From NCBI GenBank assembly GCA_949358305.1, contig OX442314.1, positions 13,261,060 to 13,325,059 on the forward strand: 64,000 nt of DNA, written 5' to 3'. Below are positions 14,601 to 30,000 of this stretch, one piece after another; the stretch's first letter is position 1; each line of letters starts with the position of its first letter. A program made the position numbers and the translations under genes. The notes below the pieces were generated by a model. It was not told where the DNA came from, did not search any database, and saw only the letters and a program-made list of their open reading frames with translations. The DNA comes from Strigamia acuminata (Eukaryota; Arthropoda; Chilopoda; Geophilomorpha; Linotaeniidae).

Positions 14601-14701
14601 AGAGGCCGCCGCAGATGAACGGCAATCTCAAGATGGGTGAAAAGGCCAATAAGTTACCCAAGAAGAAAGACCTCAAAGATATCAAAGAGTGGTACGTTTA
14701 A
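2654..14701 (+). CDS. Nrx-1: Neurexin-1, 3' portion (end of LNS2 to C terminus)
   Basis: Presynaptic adhesion receptor (binds neuroligins and other partners), single-pass type I membrane protein. Exons read at 2654-2812, 3608-3760, 6924-7224, 7296-7631, 9518-9735, 10267-10375, 10958-11758, 12269-12388, 12471-12649, 12718-12889, 12975-13258, 13315-13420 and 13911-14701. All junction phases agree and give 1242 codons to the TAA. Order: end of LNS2, LNS3 (6924-7440), EGF (around 7510-7631), LNS4 (9518 to about 11200), LNS5 (about 11200-11758), EGF (12269-12388), LNS6 (12471 to about 13190), acidic and Thr/Pro-rich stalk, transmembrane helix (around 14410-14490), cytoplasmic tail ending KEWYV, a class II PDZ ligand. 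LNS1, the first EGF and most of LNS2 lie outside the window. Introns after 7224 and 12388 start with GC instead of GT. The identification is very secure; exact alternative isoforms are not. Confidence 0.96.
2917..3155. repeat. Dispersed repeat, copy 1 (neurexin intron)
   Basis: About 240 bp clearly similar to 38474-38706, with the same order of short landmarks (ACGTTTTCTAAACTTATGAA, CTCACAGATTACTTTTTAGG, GAACCATTTTATAA, TTTCAATTCTAGG). A TTCTAAACTTATGAAA motif sits near both ends as a direct repeat. No terminal inverted repeat or ORF is evident, so the class of element is unknown. Confidence 0.75.
5483..6070. repeat. Diverged tandem duplication in neurexin intron
   Basis: The segment around 5483-5715 and the segment around 5750-6060 are diverged copies. 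Both contain GATTAGATTT.AACTA and then AGGATTA, TTCCATT..., CACTTG and CTACTGCCAAAGG motifs in the same order. The second copy is interrupted by a short MITE at 5923-6006, which is absent from the first copy and so inserted later. Confidence 0.6.
5923..6006. mobile_element. Short MITE, CATTCATAAAG family
   Basis: An 84-bp near-palindromic element. The left end starts AGGCGCATTCATAAAGCC and the complement of the right end starts AGGCGCATCCAAAAAGCC, with about 33 bp of terminal inverted repeat. Related ends are found at 16055-16336, 37449-37630 and 43505-43664. Confidence 0.7.
6243..6296 (+). other. Candidate 54-nt neurexin cassette exon
   Basis: A phase 0-0 stretch of 18 codons flanked by a CACTTAG acceptor and a GTAGGT donor. 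It encodes a peptide ending [12 protein letters not shown], which closely copies the end of the preceding exon ([12 protein letters not shown] at 3725-3760). Included between 3760 and 6924 it would repeat the linker just before LNS3. If the previous exon were skipped it would give a shortened LNS2-LNS3 linker. It could instead be a decayed exon copy. It does not correspond to a vertebrate splice site that I know. Confidence 0.5.
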
Positions 14702-16054
14702 CTCGGTGCAAATGAGCAAATCCCAACTTTTCACATCCTCCCGTTGACCAAGAGAGAGGGGCAATAATTGCAGCGCCTCTGACGAATGAAGATGACATTT
14801 ACATTTTCTCAGAGCGTCTCTCCGTTGCGTCCATTCAACTGGCAACTAGCCTTTAACTTCTAATAACTAGTGCAATGAACCAACATCCCCACTTTGATTT
14901 ACTTTTCTACGTGTTCCAACGTGAGGGAGGGAGGGAGGGAAGAATTATTATATCATTTACAATTCATTTATTAAAATAAATTTTAACAAAAAATATATAT
15001 AAAAAAAAAAAAAATTTTAAAAAAAAAAACAACCAAAAAAGCTGAGTAAGTTCCTGAATTAGGTGTGCCAATTCTCATTTTGTACTGTCAAACTCGTATC
15101 ATTTTCCGAACACCACCGCCACAACATTCCATCTTCGTTAGAAAGAGATAGAGAAAGAAAGAAACAAACAAAAGGGCTCCTTCTTATTTTCGATCTTTTT
15201 AATGCCCTGGAAACCAGATACTTCGACTTTTACTCGTTTTCATTTTACAAACAGTTGTTCTTCCGAAGCCGTGTTTGTCTTCATTTTTTATTTTTCTTTC
15301 TTTCTTTCTTTCTTTATTTATTTAAATTGATTTTTGAAAAGAGGAATTGCTACAAAAGCAAGTGTGTCGAGTTCTTCTGTATCTCGTGTATGGTTTTCTA
15401 GCTTGTGTACCTTCACATGCCATAACAAAGAGAAAAAAGAAAAAACTTGAGAAAATTTTATGTCTCATGCCAAGATTATATGTCGTGTGTTGATTGATGA
15501 GTTGGACTAATTGCATAACCATTTATTTATTACTATAATTTTTTGTATAATAAAACACTGACAAAGTATTAAATTGTTTTTACAATGTAAATCAAGTGGA
15601 ATGGATTTAAAATTGCTGAATCACAGAGGGGAGCTGAGCTGGTCTGATGTCAAATGTGTGATGCAAGATTTTGTTGGTGAAAGTGAAAGAATATATTAAA
15701 TGTATAAATTCAAAGTTATTTGAAATTGAGAAAAGGAATTTAAAGCTATGACAATAAAGTTTATTCATAAAATTATTGCGATATTATATTTTCTATTTTA
15801 TAGGCTTTTCCTCTCATGCTACTGGATTTTCACAAGTAAGAAACAATACAACTTTTAGCCCCATGTTAATTCCATTTTCAGTCTTTTGGAATATTTTTAG
15901 CTAGCAAGAAGTTACACGCCGTACCGAAAATAATATAAAATACCAAGACAAAGAAAATAACATCCAATTTAGATATTTTGGGTTGTGTTTTGGGTAAAAT
16001 TTAAATTGGAAACTGTAAAAAATTATTCGATGTCACAATTTGCCAGACAATCAG
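14702..16054. other. Neurexin 3' UTR and intergenic DNA
   Basis: After the neurexin stop codon the sequence is AT-rich, with a GGGA tandem run near 14926-14942 and a CTTT run near 15292-15315. A poly(A) signal AATAAA occurs near 15548 and another near 15753, so the 3' UTR is probably 0.85 to 1.1 kb. No further gene is supported before 16689. Confidence 0.6.
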
Positions 16055-16336
16055 TAGACACATTCATAAAGTCATGTTTAACCTAAAGTTAGGGAGACTG
16101 AACACATAAGCTACCAAACAATTTTGAAGTCATTATACATTTATTATTTATATTTATATTTTGTGGTAAAAATTAAAATGTTGAAGCTTAAGGTTTTACA
16201 TTCTAAAGTTCCAAATGTTGGATGTTTAAAAACAAGACTAAATAGACCGCCATTTTTAAAGTTAGATGAAGACGAGCAGTTCAAATGTGTTTCTTAAAAT
16301 ATTGCTTAGTCTAAATTACTTTATGAATATCCCTAG
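16055..16336. mobile_element. MITE-like element, CATTCATAAAG family
   Basis: The left end (AGACACATTCATAAAGTC) and the complement of the right end (AGGGATATTCATAAAGTA) are imperfect inverted repeats related to the elements at 5923, 37449 and 43505. The 280-bp interior has no coding capacity. It lies between neurexin and the UPF0696 gene. Confidence 0.55.
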
Positions 16337-16688
16337 AATAGTCGCTTGAAGTTTCACGAACCGTGCTTTCGAGTTGAGTCGGCTTCACTGCATTGTTCCG
16401 AGGCTACTTGAGTGACTTCATTTGTTTGCACTTTTGAGCCGCCATATTTAGGTGCGATAGAACCATGACCAGCAGTGTAAAAATGGAGCCCCGCTGACCG
16501 GATCACATGTTGATAAATTTACTTTCGCGTCACTACTCAGCTGACAGCTTTAATGATCCGTATCGGGACTTCCCCTGCTGAGTTTACTGCGGTGTACGAG
16601 ATAACCACTCAGCTGATATTAACCTTTTAAATTTTCCGTTGTCAGGTCTTGAATTTGCACCCTCGTTTCATACTTCAAAACTTTGGAC

Positions 16689-17537
16689 ATGAGTGCCCCA
16701 AGACGAACATTTCGTACCGAACATGGGCTCCAAAGCGAAACGGGTGCGAGCAAATTGCCCAAAACAGCTGAAGAATTAGCTGCCGAATCAATGGCTGCAT
16801 GTATGGATGAAATCGTATACTACGACCCGAAGGAAAGCAAAGAAACATTAGACGAGTGGCTTGAATCGTTTAAACCGTCTCAAATATTGAGGTAAATATT
16901 AAATATCTGTAATAATATTTTTCAGTCACAAAATAAGTAACGATAAATTAATTTATTAATTTTATCCAGAGAGGATGGTGTCGGTTGGATCGTGGCAATG
17001 GGTAAGACTGACGATTATGAAGACTCGCGAGATGTCATCAATCTACAAAAAGCGTGGAAAGATTTGGTAGAGTCAAAAGCGCCCATTACGTACGACATCA
17101 TAAAGAAACTTGCTATCAGTTATAATGTAACCACCGGTAAGTGGCTATTACACGTGCCTACCGGAGCGAAGGTCGATTTTTTGTGGCGAATAATTGCAAC
17201 CAGCATTGTAAAGAATAACCTGGACGGCTATTCTTTTTCCGCTAAAGTCAGTCCGTACAATCCAGAAGAACCAAATCACGTCATCTGTGTGTACAATCAC
17301 AATTACACCAACGACCAAGAGGTGTTTTTGCTCGAAAAAGCCATCAGGGTTGCCGGTGTGAAGCGCTTGCTTCACTATAAGCCTGATGTGTTCACTAACT
17401 GCGGGATTTACCGTAGGAATAAGTGGGAGTTGCGCCCAACCATTTACAGAAGCGAATATAATTTACAGAATAAGCAATCTGAGATTTTTTCGCACGATGA
17501 TGTCCTTGTTCACACGAATGAATTAAGTCAGGATTGA
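16689..17537 (+). CDS. UPF0696 family protein (C11orf68/BLES03-like)
   Basis: Two exons, 16689-16891 and 16970-17537, joined in phase 2 (AG|A) to give 256 codons. I recognise the UPF0696 family from the whole-length pattern: an N-terminal acidic stretch with YYDPKES, then the DEWLESFKPS block, WLLHVPTGAKVDFLWRII and a C-terminal GIYRRNKWELRPTIY block. The family is widespread in eukaryotes; I recall an eIF4E-like fold for the human member, and its cellular role is not established. The start chosen is the ATG at 16689, because the frame opens only a few codons earlier without another ATG. It ends convergently with the cathepsin gene, 156 bp from that gene's stop codon. Confidence 0.88.
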
Positions 17538-17666
17538 AATAAAAGACAAATTTGTTATTTTTCTTTCTCGAAATTTACAATAAACATCTTGTAAGTAAAT
17601 TGTTTGTATATAATTCATTATGTTTATCTCTGCTTCTGAGTATTTTACAATTTCATACTTTTAAAT

Positions 17667-17689
17667 ATAATCCGAATTGGTTCGGATTA
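17667..17689. terminator. Hairpin between convergent 3' ends
   Basis: A perfect inverted repeat, AATCCGAA-TTGG-TTCGGATT, lies between the convergent stop codons at 17537 and 17694. It could form a small stem-loop in either 3' UTR. Function is not shown. Confidence 0.35.
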
Positions 17690-17693
17690 GACA

Positions 17694-19796
<2,103 letters not shown>

Positions 19797-21048
19797 CTTC
19801 TTTTCTACTAACAACAATACGGCTCCGCATAGCGTTCAACCTATGACTGCTTTATATTTTCTGACTCATTATCATGATATCATCCATCACATGATATACG
19901 ACCACAAGACCAATAGATAGAAAATTTTTTAATGTTTCAATTTCACACATACAATAAAAGCGATGTTCATATACAACCCACCAGAGTACACGAGGAAAAT
20001 CTGTAGCAAATTTTTGCATGACCAATTTGTTTTTTGTTTTTTGTTTTCTTTTATAATATTTACATAAACTAAATTACTTGTCCGAACTAATTATTCCATG
20101 CCCAGCATGAAAAAATATATATACTGGTATTTCAATTGCTACAAATTCTTGATAAGATATTTTTTTTTCTCTTACATGTCAAAACAAATAAAAATAAAAA
20201 TTCATTTCATTAACGTGGTGGTAGAAAGGAACGAACCAAAAACAAAAACAGAAAATGTTTGTGTAATATATATTATTTGAAACTAACTTTTTTTTTTAAT
20301 ATATATATTTATATATATTTTAAAACACTTATTATTAGGGCCTACATAAATTATTTTTAGTGCCCTTTTTGGGTTTCAAAGTGTGAGCATTGATTTTAAA
20401 TTAAGATATCAGGCACCTAGAAACATTTAAATGTATTAACTCCACACTGGTTAAAGTGAAACATCATTAATAAGGCCCCCACTCACTTTCACTAAATTAC
20501 ATGATTTTATTTTATTAAATTTGATTTAATGTTTTACTCAAACACGTAGTGTAATCAATTAGTTAATCCTAAATTAATTTTACTTTGAATAAAGTAAGAA
20601 GTGCAAAAAAAAGAAGAAAAACAAAAGAAAAACTGAGAATAAAATAACACGAAACATATTTTTTTCTTTCTTTTTTCAATATAAACTAATTGTAATAATT
20701 TGGTTTAAAATAAAAAATTATATATACCGGTATTCGATAAATTAATATTTTTTTTTTCATTGATAAAGCATTTCTCGGGGTCTCCTTAGACCCAAGTTAC
20801 TAGTAAAAACTCATTATTGAAATCAACATTCACATGAAATCGCCCCTTTTTCATTTCGGACAAATTATTATTACATACAAATCAAAGGCAAAAATTCTTG
20901 CAAGCGAAAACTTAGCGAAATAGTTTTGTACAATGAATAATGTGATGAAAAGTTAGCAGTTTTATCATGTGCAAGACTAATACATCAACATGAACGAATC
21001 TCAACAAATCTTTGTAAATTTAAACGTTAGCAGACAATTTCCTCCATT
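19797..21048. other. Intergenic region, cathepsin F to HECTD1
   Basis: AT-rich DNA with many homopolymer runs. It should hold the cathepsin promoter (just after 19796, reading leftwards) and the HECTD1 3' UTR (before 21049). I see no further coding region, RNA gene or clear repeat. Confidence 0.6.
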
Positions 21049-24000
21049 TTAATTCAAATGAAATCCCTTTTCACGAGTGGCTGCTAAAAGTCTTTCTCGC
21101 ATTATGTCTTCGCTCGAATAATCGGGTAACTTTAAATAATGGACGCAAGTGTTGACTGAAGGATAGCTACCGTCCGTAGCGTCCACTTTACGAACTATAG
21201 TCAATCTTGGGTATAGATTAACCAAACCTCCCGGCGGAAGCGAAGAGCATCCAGTTGTAAACTGCAAAAACGCCTTGCGTTCGTCAGCGTTCATATTCAC
21301 AAGCACATTAACAAATCGTTGAAATCCGGGGCTAAAATAACAATTTTCATTTTAATTTATTTAATTCCATAAACAAACAAAAAAAAATTACCTTTCACGA
21401 GTATAACCAAGTTTAGGCTCGGTGTAATTCAAAATGTCTTCCCTGCTCCAAGATGGCGATTGATCCCCACTTAACATTAAACGACCTTCTTCCGGACTGA
21501 ACGACCCCAACTTTTCCATCGGAAAAACTTCATTAAAACCAGCTATTTTAAAAATTAAAATGTATTCAATTAAATATACACGTTAAACACTTTAAATTTT
21601 TAATTTTAACCTCTAAACGCTTCCATTTGAATGCGAATTCCTTTATGTAGACAGAAATCGTAGACGAGTTCTAAATATTCTTCCAGGTTGTATATATTCA
21701 CTTCCTGTAACAAAACATCAATGCATTAAACCGCACAATTTAAAACAATCTGTTTAATAATTTACTTCCTGCTCTCCATCGGCTTTCAAATCGACTGCAG
21801 TAAATCCGTATACACGAGATGAAGGTAAATATTGAAATGTTAATCTACAATCAAATCAAATTAAATTAAAATAATCAAATCCTTCATTAAATTAATAAAT
21901 ACCCTAAATCTTCTAGTTTCACTGGAACACCGTGCGGGCCATCTGGACTTCTGAGAGCTAAATTTTGAATTTGATTAGCTTTATCTTCTTCCGAAAGTGC
22001 ATTGTCAGCGGAGATTCGTAGTTTCTGTGCCGCTAGAATATTTAACTGTTTGAGGAATTTTGCGCGGTGCGGGTCAATCATGAATAAGTCTTCGTCGTCC
22101 AGAATACCGTGATACCTTAAAAGAATAAAGAAAAACCCAAATAAATACATCAACAAACGAAATAAGTCAATTTTTCACTCGTACCAAGCTGGAATGTCAT
22201 CTGATCTTAGCTTGGGTGGATCCAACTCGAGTTCTTTCTCACTCTCCTCAGAAATGAACGAAGAAATCATCACATCGTCCGATGTTGGTGGGCAATGACT
22301 TCCACGGAAACTGTTGTAACTATTCCGCATCGGAGTTCTACGCAAATAAATTAATTATAAATAAAAAATAAAATAAAAAAAGATTATATTCCAACTCACC
22401 TCTGTCTCACGTAGCAACTCACTTCGCCCAGACACATTAATTTGAGCAGCGGCCTGGACAGAGGTAAGTCCACTAATCTGTTGTCTTGTAAAGTTTTAGC
22501 CAAAAACGCTCCCAAAAACCAAAAAAGCTTTTCTACTCTATTAATGGATGAAGATTCTTGACATAAAGGAGCGGGGAATAAACCGCCAGGCCTCATTATA
22601 TAATATCCAGGTGGTTTCACACCTTCACCAAGATCAACCTAAATTACAAAAGAAAGATTAATAATTAAATTCAAATTTTTCCACAATTCTATCCAAATAT
22701 TCACTTCTCGGTCGTGCTGATCGACTAGTTCATCCTCACAGAGCCACATTCCCAAATCTTTGCGTTGCAACTCCGCAGCTACTAATGCATAAAATTCTAA
22801 AGTTGGTCCCAAACCCGTGCCTTCTTCGTCTTGAAATTCAACCTATGTTTTCATAACAAACTCGTTTTAATTCAATAAATTTAGTTTTAAATGTCAAACC
22901 ATACTTCTAAAATGCTCTTCTTGTTTGCATGTATTTTCATAACTTGTATTGCCCAATCTAATAATTTGCTACCTCGAGGAACCTTCACCCGGTCGTGTTT
23001 GAGACGACCCACTCTGTACTCGTGGGGATCATCGCGCCTCGGCGATGGACCTCGAGTTCTTTCTACCGTAGCATCTCTCTGATTTTGTAGCCACACTATT
23101 GACCTGCAATAACATCAAACAATTATACGATTAAATACGAAAAAAAATATTTAATCATCGCACAAACGCACCTAGACGTTCCAAAAGCTGTACAAGTGAA
23201 GTATAATTGTCGAGTTTCAAAAGGAAATAACATTGGGCAAGAATATGTAAAATCTTCGCACCAATCTGGTAAAGCATTGCAAGATAACACCAGAGGATCC
23301 TAAACCAAAAGAAAAGAAAGTTTAATACAACTAACACACAACTAATTCAACATTAAATTATTACTTGAACTTGTTGGACTAGTTTATTGGTTATTTTTTT
23401 ACTAACAAATTCTTCCATTGGGACTTTAAAAGTGCGCTCGTCTTCTGTAACAACAAATAAACAATTACTATAAACGTAAATCGTTAAACTTCTCGTCTAA
23501 CCAACCTTGATAGCTCTCCTTTAACTTATTTTCGTTAGCTAACACATACAGAACCCTAAGAAGTTGTAACACTTCATCTACTGTACACGAAAGAGGATCG
23601 GTGGTTAAAATTGCCGGTGTGCCATCATTGCGAGAATCTCTGCGCGAAGACGACTGACTCATAGATTGATACGTTCCCTCCTAAAATACAAATTAAATTC
23701 ACTATTTAACTACAAAAATTGAATTTTATAACATACTTCTGATTTTCCTTCTTCTTCTTCTTTCACCTCCTTATATATAATGCTAAAAAATATAAAAAAT
23801 AATAAAAAATAATCAAATATTGCAGTAACACTCTTCTCTCTCAATTCCTTACGTGTAAGTGGGTTCCCATACTCGACGAAGTTTATCTTGCCGACTGCCC
23901 GCTTGTGAGCTCTGCATTAACTGCTGCACAGCACGAAATATAGTCCAATTTGGGTCTTTCAACTCAATTTCCAAATCTGACATTTGCTGAAAATACAATT

Positions 24001-27000
24001 CCAATATAAATCTCGATCAAATCGAGACAAATTCAAGATCCTAATTACCAAAAATGAGCTAACCCCAGGCAAATTTGGCCCTTTTAATGTTAAGACTAAT
24101 TTTGGCTGCGGTGTTGAGTCTTGTTCCGTGCTCGAATTAATTTCCCCAGTTCCTAAAACCAATAAATCAAAAATCAATAATTCCAAACATTGGCTCCAAT
24201 AACGAATAATTAATCAACCTGGAGGAGGTATTTCAAGATCTGTCGTTTGATTGATATTCGTTCTTCCTGGTCTAGGATCAAATGCAGGAATCAAAGCTGA
24301 AAACTGTCTCTTCAACACGAATTCGTCGTCCCAACTTCGACGTTTTCCGTTCCGACATTCGTATCCTTCCTCTTCCTACAACAAAAAATGAACAAAAATA
24401 AACAAATTAAATTACTCGAGCAAAATCCCAAACTACCATGACGTCTTCGTAATCGTCGTCGTCCTCGTTCTCATCGTCTTCTTCGTTTTCATCCTCATCG
24501 GGTTCGGGTAATTCGTCGTCGTCCTCCAAATCGGCCAGTAAGGACGTTGCCCGACAACTCTCCAGGAAGTCCTGTGACATGGAAACAAGCTTCAAACCCA
24601 AAGAAATTTGGTCATAAAATTTTTAGGTTAGTTTTTCAAATAATTGTAATTTCACGTTCGGCTACTAATGACTAAAACTAACAACAGACAATCAGAATCA
24701 TTAATTAACCAACCTGCTCGCTTTCGCTCGACGTCGAAGTGAGACTCATAGTAAGTGCTTGACTTAATGATGCGACATTGCTGGTTGTAGTGCTCACGTT
24801 GGTCGCATTTGCATTGGGACATCCACTCGATGTCAGACTTGGATAACTCTGAGCTGTGCTAAGAAGACCTCCTACCGAAACAGAGTAGAAAAAACACTTG
24901 CAATTTAAAATTTACATCTTTCGAAACACCTTCCGCCAATTTTTTGTACACTTTAAAATGAAAATGAGACTCCTTTAGACCCAATTATCTTGCAGGATGT
25001 TTACATGTTTTCATTTGAATAGAGTTTTTTTTCTCTCGAATTCACGAAGAAATAATAATAAGAATAAATAATGTCCTCCCAATTAAAATAAAAAACGAAA
25101 ATAATTTCCAAAGAAAAGCTTGTGCTCTGTGCCAATCGAACAAAACATTAATAAATTAACCATAACCAAAAAGAACAAACAAAAATTAAACAGGGTTTAA
25201 TTTGCATGCAGCTTTCAATTAAATTTAAATTTAAATTAATAATAATAAAATAAAAAATAATATTATTTTTAAATTAAATTAAATTAAATTAAATTTTAAT
25301 CGAAACCAATCATCAACTCCAAAGTGATTAACAAAAACATCATGCCAATCAATCAATCAATCAATCAATTCATTCACCCACAAAGAAAACAAAGAAAAAA
25401 CAAAAGGCCAATCAATTAAAATACAAACAATTATAACAAACTCTAACCTGGAAAATTGGATGAGAGCGCAAGCCTCACCAAACTGCTGACATTATTCGGG
25501 CCTCTCGGGAAGACAGAAGAGGCGACCGAATTATTGGAATTGTTGGCCCCAGGAGCGCCAGAAGCTCGGCGCCTAGCCACTGCGGCAAACGTCTCGAGTA
25601 GACTCCGAGAAGGTTCTGCTGTACACATACTGCTAGACAAGTTGGGCACACTAACGCTCATGGGGTTTGTGACAGTAGTGCGGGAGGGACTGTTGGGGGT
25701 GTCGCTCTTCTTACCAACAGCGTCCAGGTTGGCCACACCGGACCCCGGCACAGACGCCATTGACGACGAAGTGGACGACGAGTTAAACACGTCGCCCGAT
25801 TTCTGCTTCTCCCTTTTCAGTGCCTTGTCCTTCTCGTTTTTCACTTTCTCTCGCGCCGTCACGCGGCTCTCGGCGGCGGCTGACTTCGACGTAGACGGCG
25901 CCAAGCTGATCACCGAGGCTGACGTCACCATCACGGCGTTCGTGTACGCGGAGTTGAGGATGTCGTTGTTCCTCGAGTCGAGGAGCGGCGGCGGCGGCGT
26001 TTTGTGTTTCAAAAGGCTCTCCCGCGCTATTGCTATACCTATTCCGTTATTCTCCTCGAGAACGGCGGCGTCTTGGATCGAAGAAACCATCGGCTCCGAG
26101 TGCACCACCACCGCCGTCTGCGCATTCATGGCCGTCGAAGTGATGGTGTTCGCTTCGTTGTGGTCCTCCTCCACTTGATTAATCGTCACGGCAACTAACG
26201 CCTCGGCGCTCGCCAAATTGATAACGCTCTCCGCTATCGTTAGCGCAGCCTAAACAAAAATTTCAAATCAAAAAATTAACTAAAAACCAAAATATTTATT
26301 CAAAATATTTATTCAAATTACCTTAGTTGTTATGTTATCAGCTGAAGCTGCTTGTTCCGTGCTCGCCACTGATGGGGTCGTGTTTTCTTCGGTCGCTTCT
26401 GGCAGACTGGGCGTCGAACTACTTTTACGACTAGTTAACACACTAGTGGTAGTTACACCCTTTGCCGACGAACTATCGGTCGTTACTGTTTTAGCTTTAG
26501 TAGTCGAAACCGTCACTGTATTTTGAACAACAGAGGTGATTGCGTGGGCTTCAGGATCGTAGCCGGGGGCCAATTTTAGGTCATATTTACCCTCAGCTCC
26601 CATACGGTACGAATTGGAACCCCCGTGATCCCACGTCACATCAATCCAACCTTGCAACAAAAATACATCCCATTCAAATAACACAACCAAACACAACGCA
26701 AACTAAACAAAACGCCATCTCCGCCTACCATTATGAAGCTCGCCCGTGACGGTGCCTTCAGCCGAGGGATTCCCGTCCTGATCCCTCCATTTCCAATCAA
26801 TTCCTCGCACAACCCGCGCTCCAACCACCATGTGTTTAAGAACTTGAGTTCTCATAATTCGCCGCTGTCTCCTCAGATTCGCTTCGGCTTCTTTAGCAGC
26901 TTTACCTGAACAAATTCAATAATTATTATATTTCTATTACGTCACCACATTCACGTATTTACCGAGATCTTCGCACACTCCAGTCACCGACCCGTACACT

Positions 27001-30000
27001 TCGAATCCCGATAAAGACAAATAGTGAGTTTGCCCGCTTGCGTTTTTGCCACTTTGTTGAATTCGAATGTGTCTCCAACCCTGCGTTTCATCAGCGGGTG
27101 GTTCTATGGGCCACGAGGCAGTAGATCTGCAACAACAAAATTAATAAACATTTTCAAGTCACTCTTAACAATCAATCGTACCCAGGTTCGTTTAAAGAAC
27201 AATCGTCTATGTGGGTATACAGTGTTGTCCAATTTAATCCGTCTTTCGACGCTTGTAGAAACCAATTCCTGAGCGCCGATCTACCGTATCCCCTCGCATG
27301 CCTCACCGTGTAACTGCTCGGAATAATCCACAATCCCAAGTCTATCGCAAACCACGCTCTTCTAATTTACAAAACAAATTCATGTCGTCAATTACTGTAA
27401 TTAATTAATTAATTTATTTATTTTTATCAAAATTTACTTGTCATCGTTAGTGTGGCAATTCAGTGCAGAATTATCACGACTCAGAATATCCTCTAGTCTC
27501 CCGTAAGGTAAATTGCGGCCTTCGGACGACGTTACAACGACGAGGCCGTACTGTGCCGGATTAACCCATTCGTACGCGGTCCTGTAATAAGTCGCAAGTT
27601 GAGCAAACCGGGCATAATTTGGATGGATTGAACAAAACAAACGGACCTTGAATTTGTGCCTATCCAATATATTATACCATTTTCGTCGAAATCGCGTTGG
27701 TGTTTGAATGTGACTTTCTGTCCTTCTTTTAGTTTTTTCACAAAGGTGTAGGTCGACCGGTCGTAATCGTACCACTGTTTAGCAACCTAATTTCACATGA
27801 TACGATCAACAAGAAGCACAAACTGACAAGACACACTTTACCATTTTTAGTAGATATCTTTCCAATTGTCCTATAGTGGTTAAGGGTTCCATTTTTAAGC
27901 TCCGACTCGTCCTGTCGATTAGCGTGCTCTCACCAACTGCACGCTCTAACCTAAATCGAAGCCTTCTCGTGAGAATCTACAAAAATAAATAACAAAAATA
28001 CATTATTTTGTTCCAAAACCACAACCTCGAAGATCAAATAACGCTAACGACATCAAACGTTACGTAAAATCTATTTTTATTACAATTATCGAGTAGCAAT
28101 CCCCGATAAATACTTACTTGTAACCCATAACCAGAACTAGGCGTATCGTACAAGTATATCGGAAGTTTTTCAATGGATTCTAAAACTGCTACTAACTTTC
28201 GTACAATTGCAACACAAGGTGCCAAGGAACTAAAAATAAATAAATACACAAATAAATAAAAACCCCAATGGAAATAAAAATCAAATTCTCACCCATCATC
28301 TTCATGCTTGTCCTTAAAACAATTTTTAAATATGCGAACCCTTTGTTTCAGTAATTTCTTTTTCTTCGAAAGACCCTTCATATTATCTCCATAAGTCTTT
28401 TAAAAAAAAAAAAAATTAATTTAAAAAAAAAGTTTTTTGTTTGTCATTTCAAATTGAATTGCAATTACATTCGGCGACAATAACTTGAGTAAAGCTTGAA
28501 CCAGCCCGCTGCTATGCATTTCGTAAGCAGACACCGTCCTTTCATCATTCAGTAACTGTGTAAGTTCTTCGAGCGCGCCCCACAAAATCTCCTTCCACTC
28601 GTTCTCAATTTCCTTGTTGTTCAGCTGTTTCTGACACGCTCTTTCGATCTGCGCAACGATGTTACATAATTTAGCAACAACTCCCCGCGGTTGTGCCTGA
28701 GCCGCTTTGAAATGATGTTCGTACAGTTCTCGCGCCTGAACTTTAACCTGAAATCAATCCTTAAGTTTCCACGTAGCTTCTTAAAAATGAAATACTGACG
28801 CATACTTTCTGCTTCATTGCCTCGATTTTCGATCGGAATCGTTTGCCTCTTTTGCCCGTCCAACCGGCAGCAAATTCAGGCCCTAATGTCGTTTCAGCCG
28901 TGAACGAATGTTTTGTTCCTCTGTTCGATTCGAAAATAAACCCAGGTAACTCTTCGCGCAGTATGGTCGCTTGCTGCAATTCAAAAGTGTCAATTTCTAA
29001 CGTAAAACTCACCAAATCAATTCGATAAACATACCTGTTGCCCATCCGAATTGTGGATGCACATTTCTCCTTCCTTTTTACAAACTAACGACCAATTCCC
29101 GACAACTAATCGCGTGCTACCGGGAACGGACAAAAGGGGTTGACTAGGGGTGCTGGGTTTAACTTGGCTGCGAGCCCGTTGTAATTTTTCTAGAAATTCG
29201 CCGCGATTCTCTGAAAAAATAACCAATTAGCTGCCGAATCGAGATAATTTCTCGTTTCGTTGTACCGGAGCTATCGGAACCACCTTCGGGGCTCCCGCTG
29301 GAGTACATCGTTGCCAGTTTGCCGTCCAGAATGAATCTAAACCATCCGTTACTGCCGTTAGACAGTTCCAGAGCGGCCGCATCGCTCCATATGTACAAGC
29401 AATCGCGTCCTCTCGCGATGCACCAATCGCGCCAGTGATATGGCTTGCCGGGAAGTATTTCTTTCGAGTCCTCCATCGCCACTTCTTCGTCGTCCTGCAG
29501 CAAAACACACTGTCGTAAAAATTAATCTCAAGCAATCAATTAAAAATCAATCGACAAAAGAATAATTACTCCGTCGTCTTTGGCTTTAGCTCCCTCCTCT
29601 TCGAGCTCGATGGGACCAGCTAACAACAACACTTTGCTAAACACTCCCAATCGTGCGAAATGCTCCAGAAAAACATCTTTTCCTTTAATCATTAAATCTT
29701 GAATTATTTGCAAAGCTACTAAATGACCATCTTCGTATTCCTAAACAGGAAAAACGTCAATTAATCCGCAAAATTTATCAAAAACAAAACAAATTTACTT
29801 CGTTATCTAACACCGTTGCAATCACTTCGACTAACATGGACGCAAAAATTGATCCACCACATTCAGGATTACACACATCTGCTAAAAGTGACGGTTGAAT
29901 GTAGTGGACCATTTTTCGAATTAAACTGAGGCTAGCTTTTCTATAATACAAAAAAAAATATATAAAAACACATAAAAATACTCCGTTTAATTATTTCATT

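Noticed and set aside
25456-26178. 240-codon plus-strand ORF
   Set aside because: It is antisense to the low-complexity Ser/Thr-rich exon of HECTD1; the open frame reflects codon composition and has no domain.
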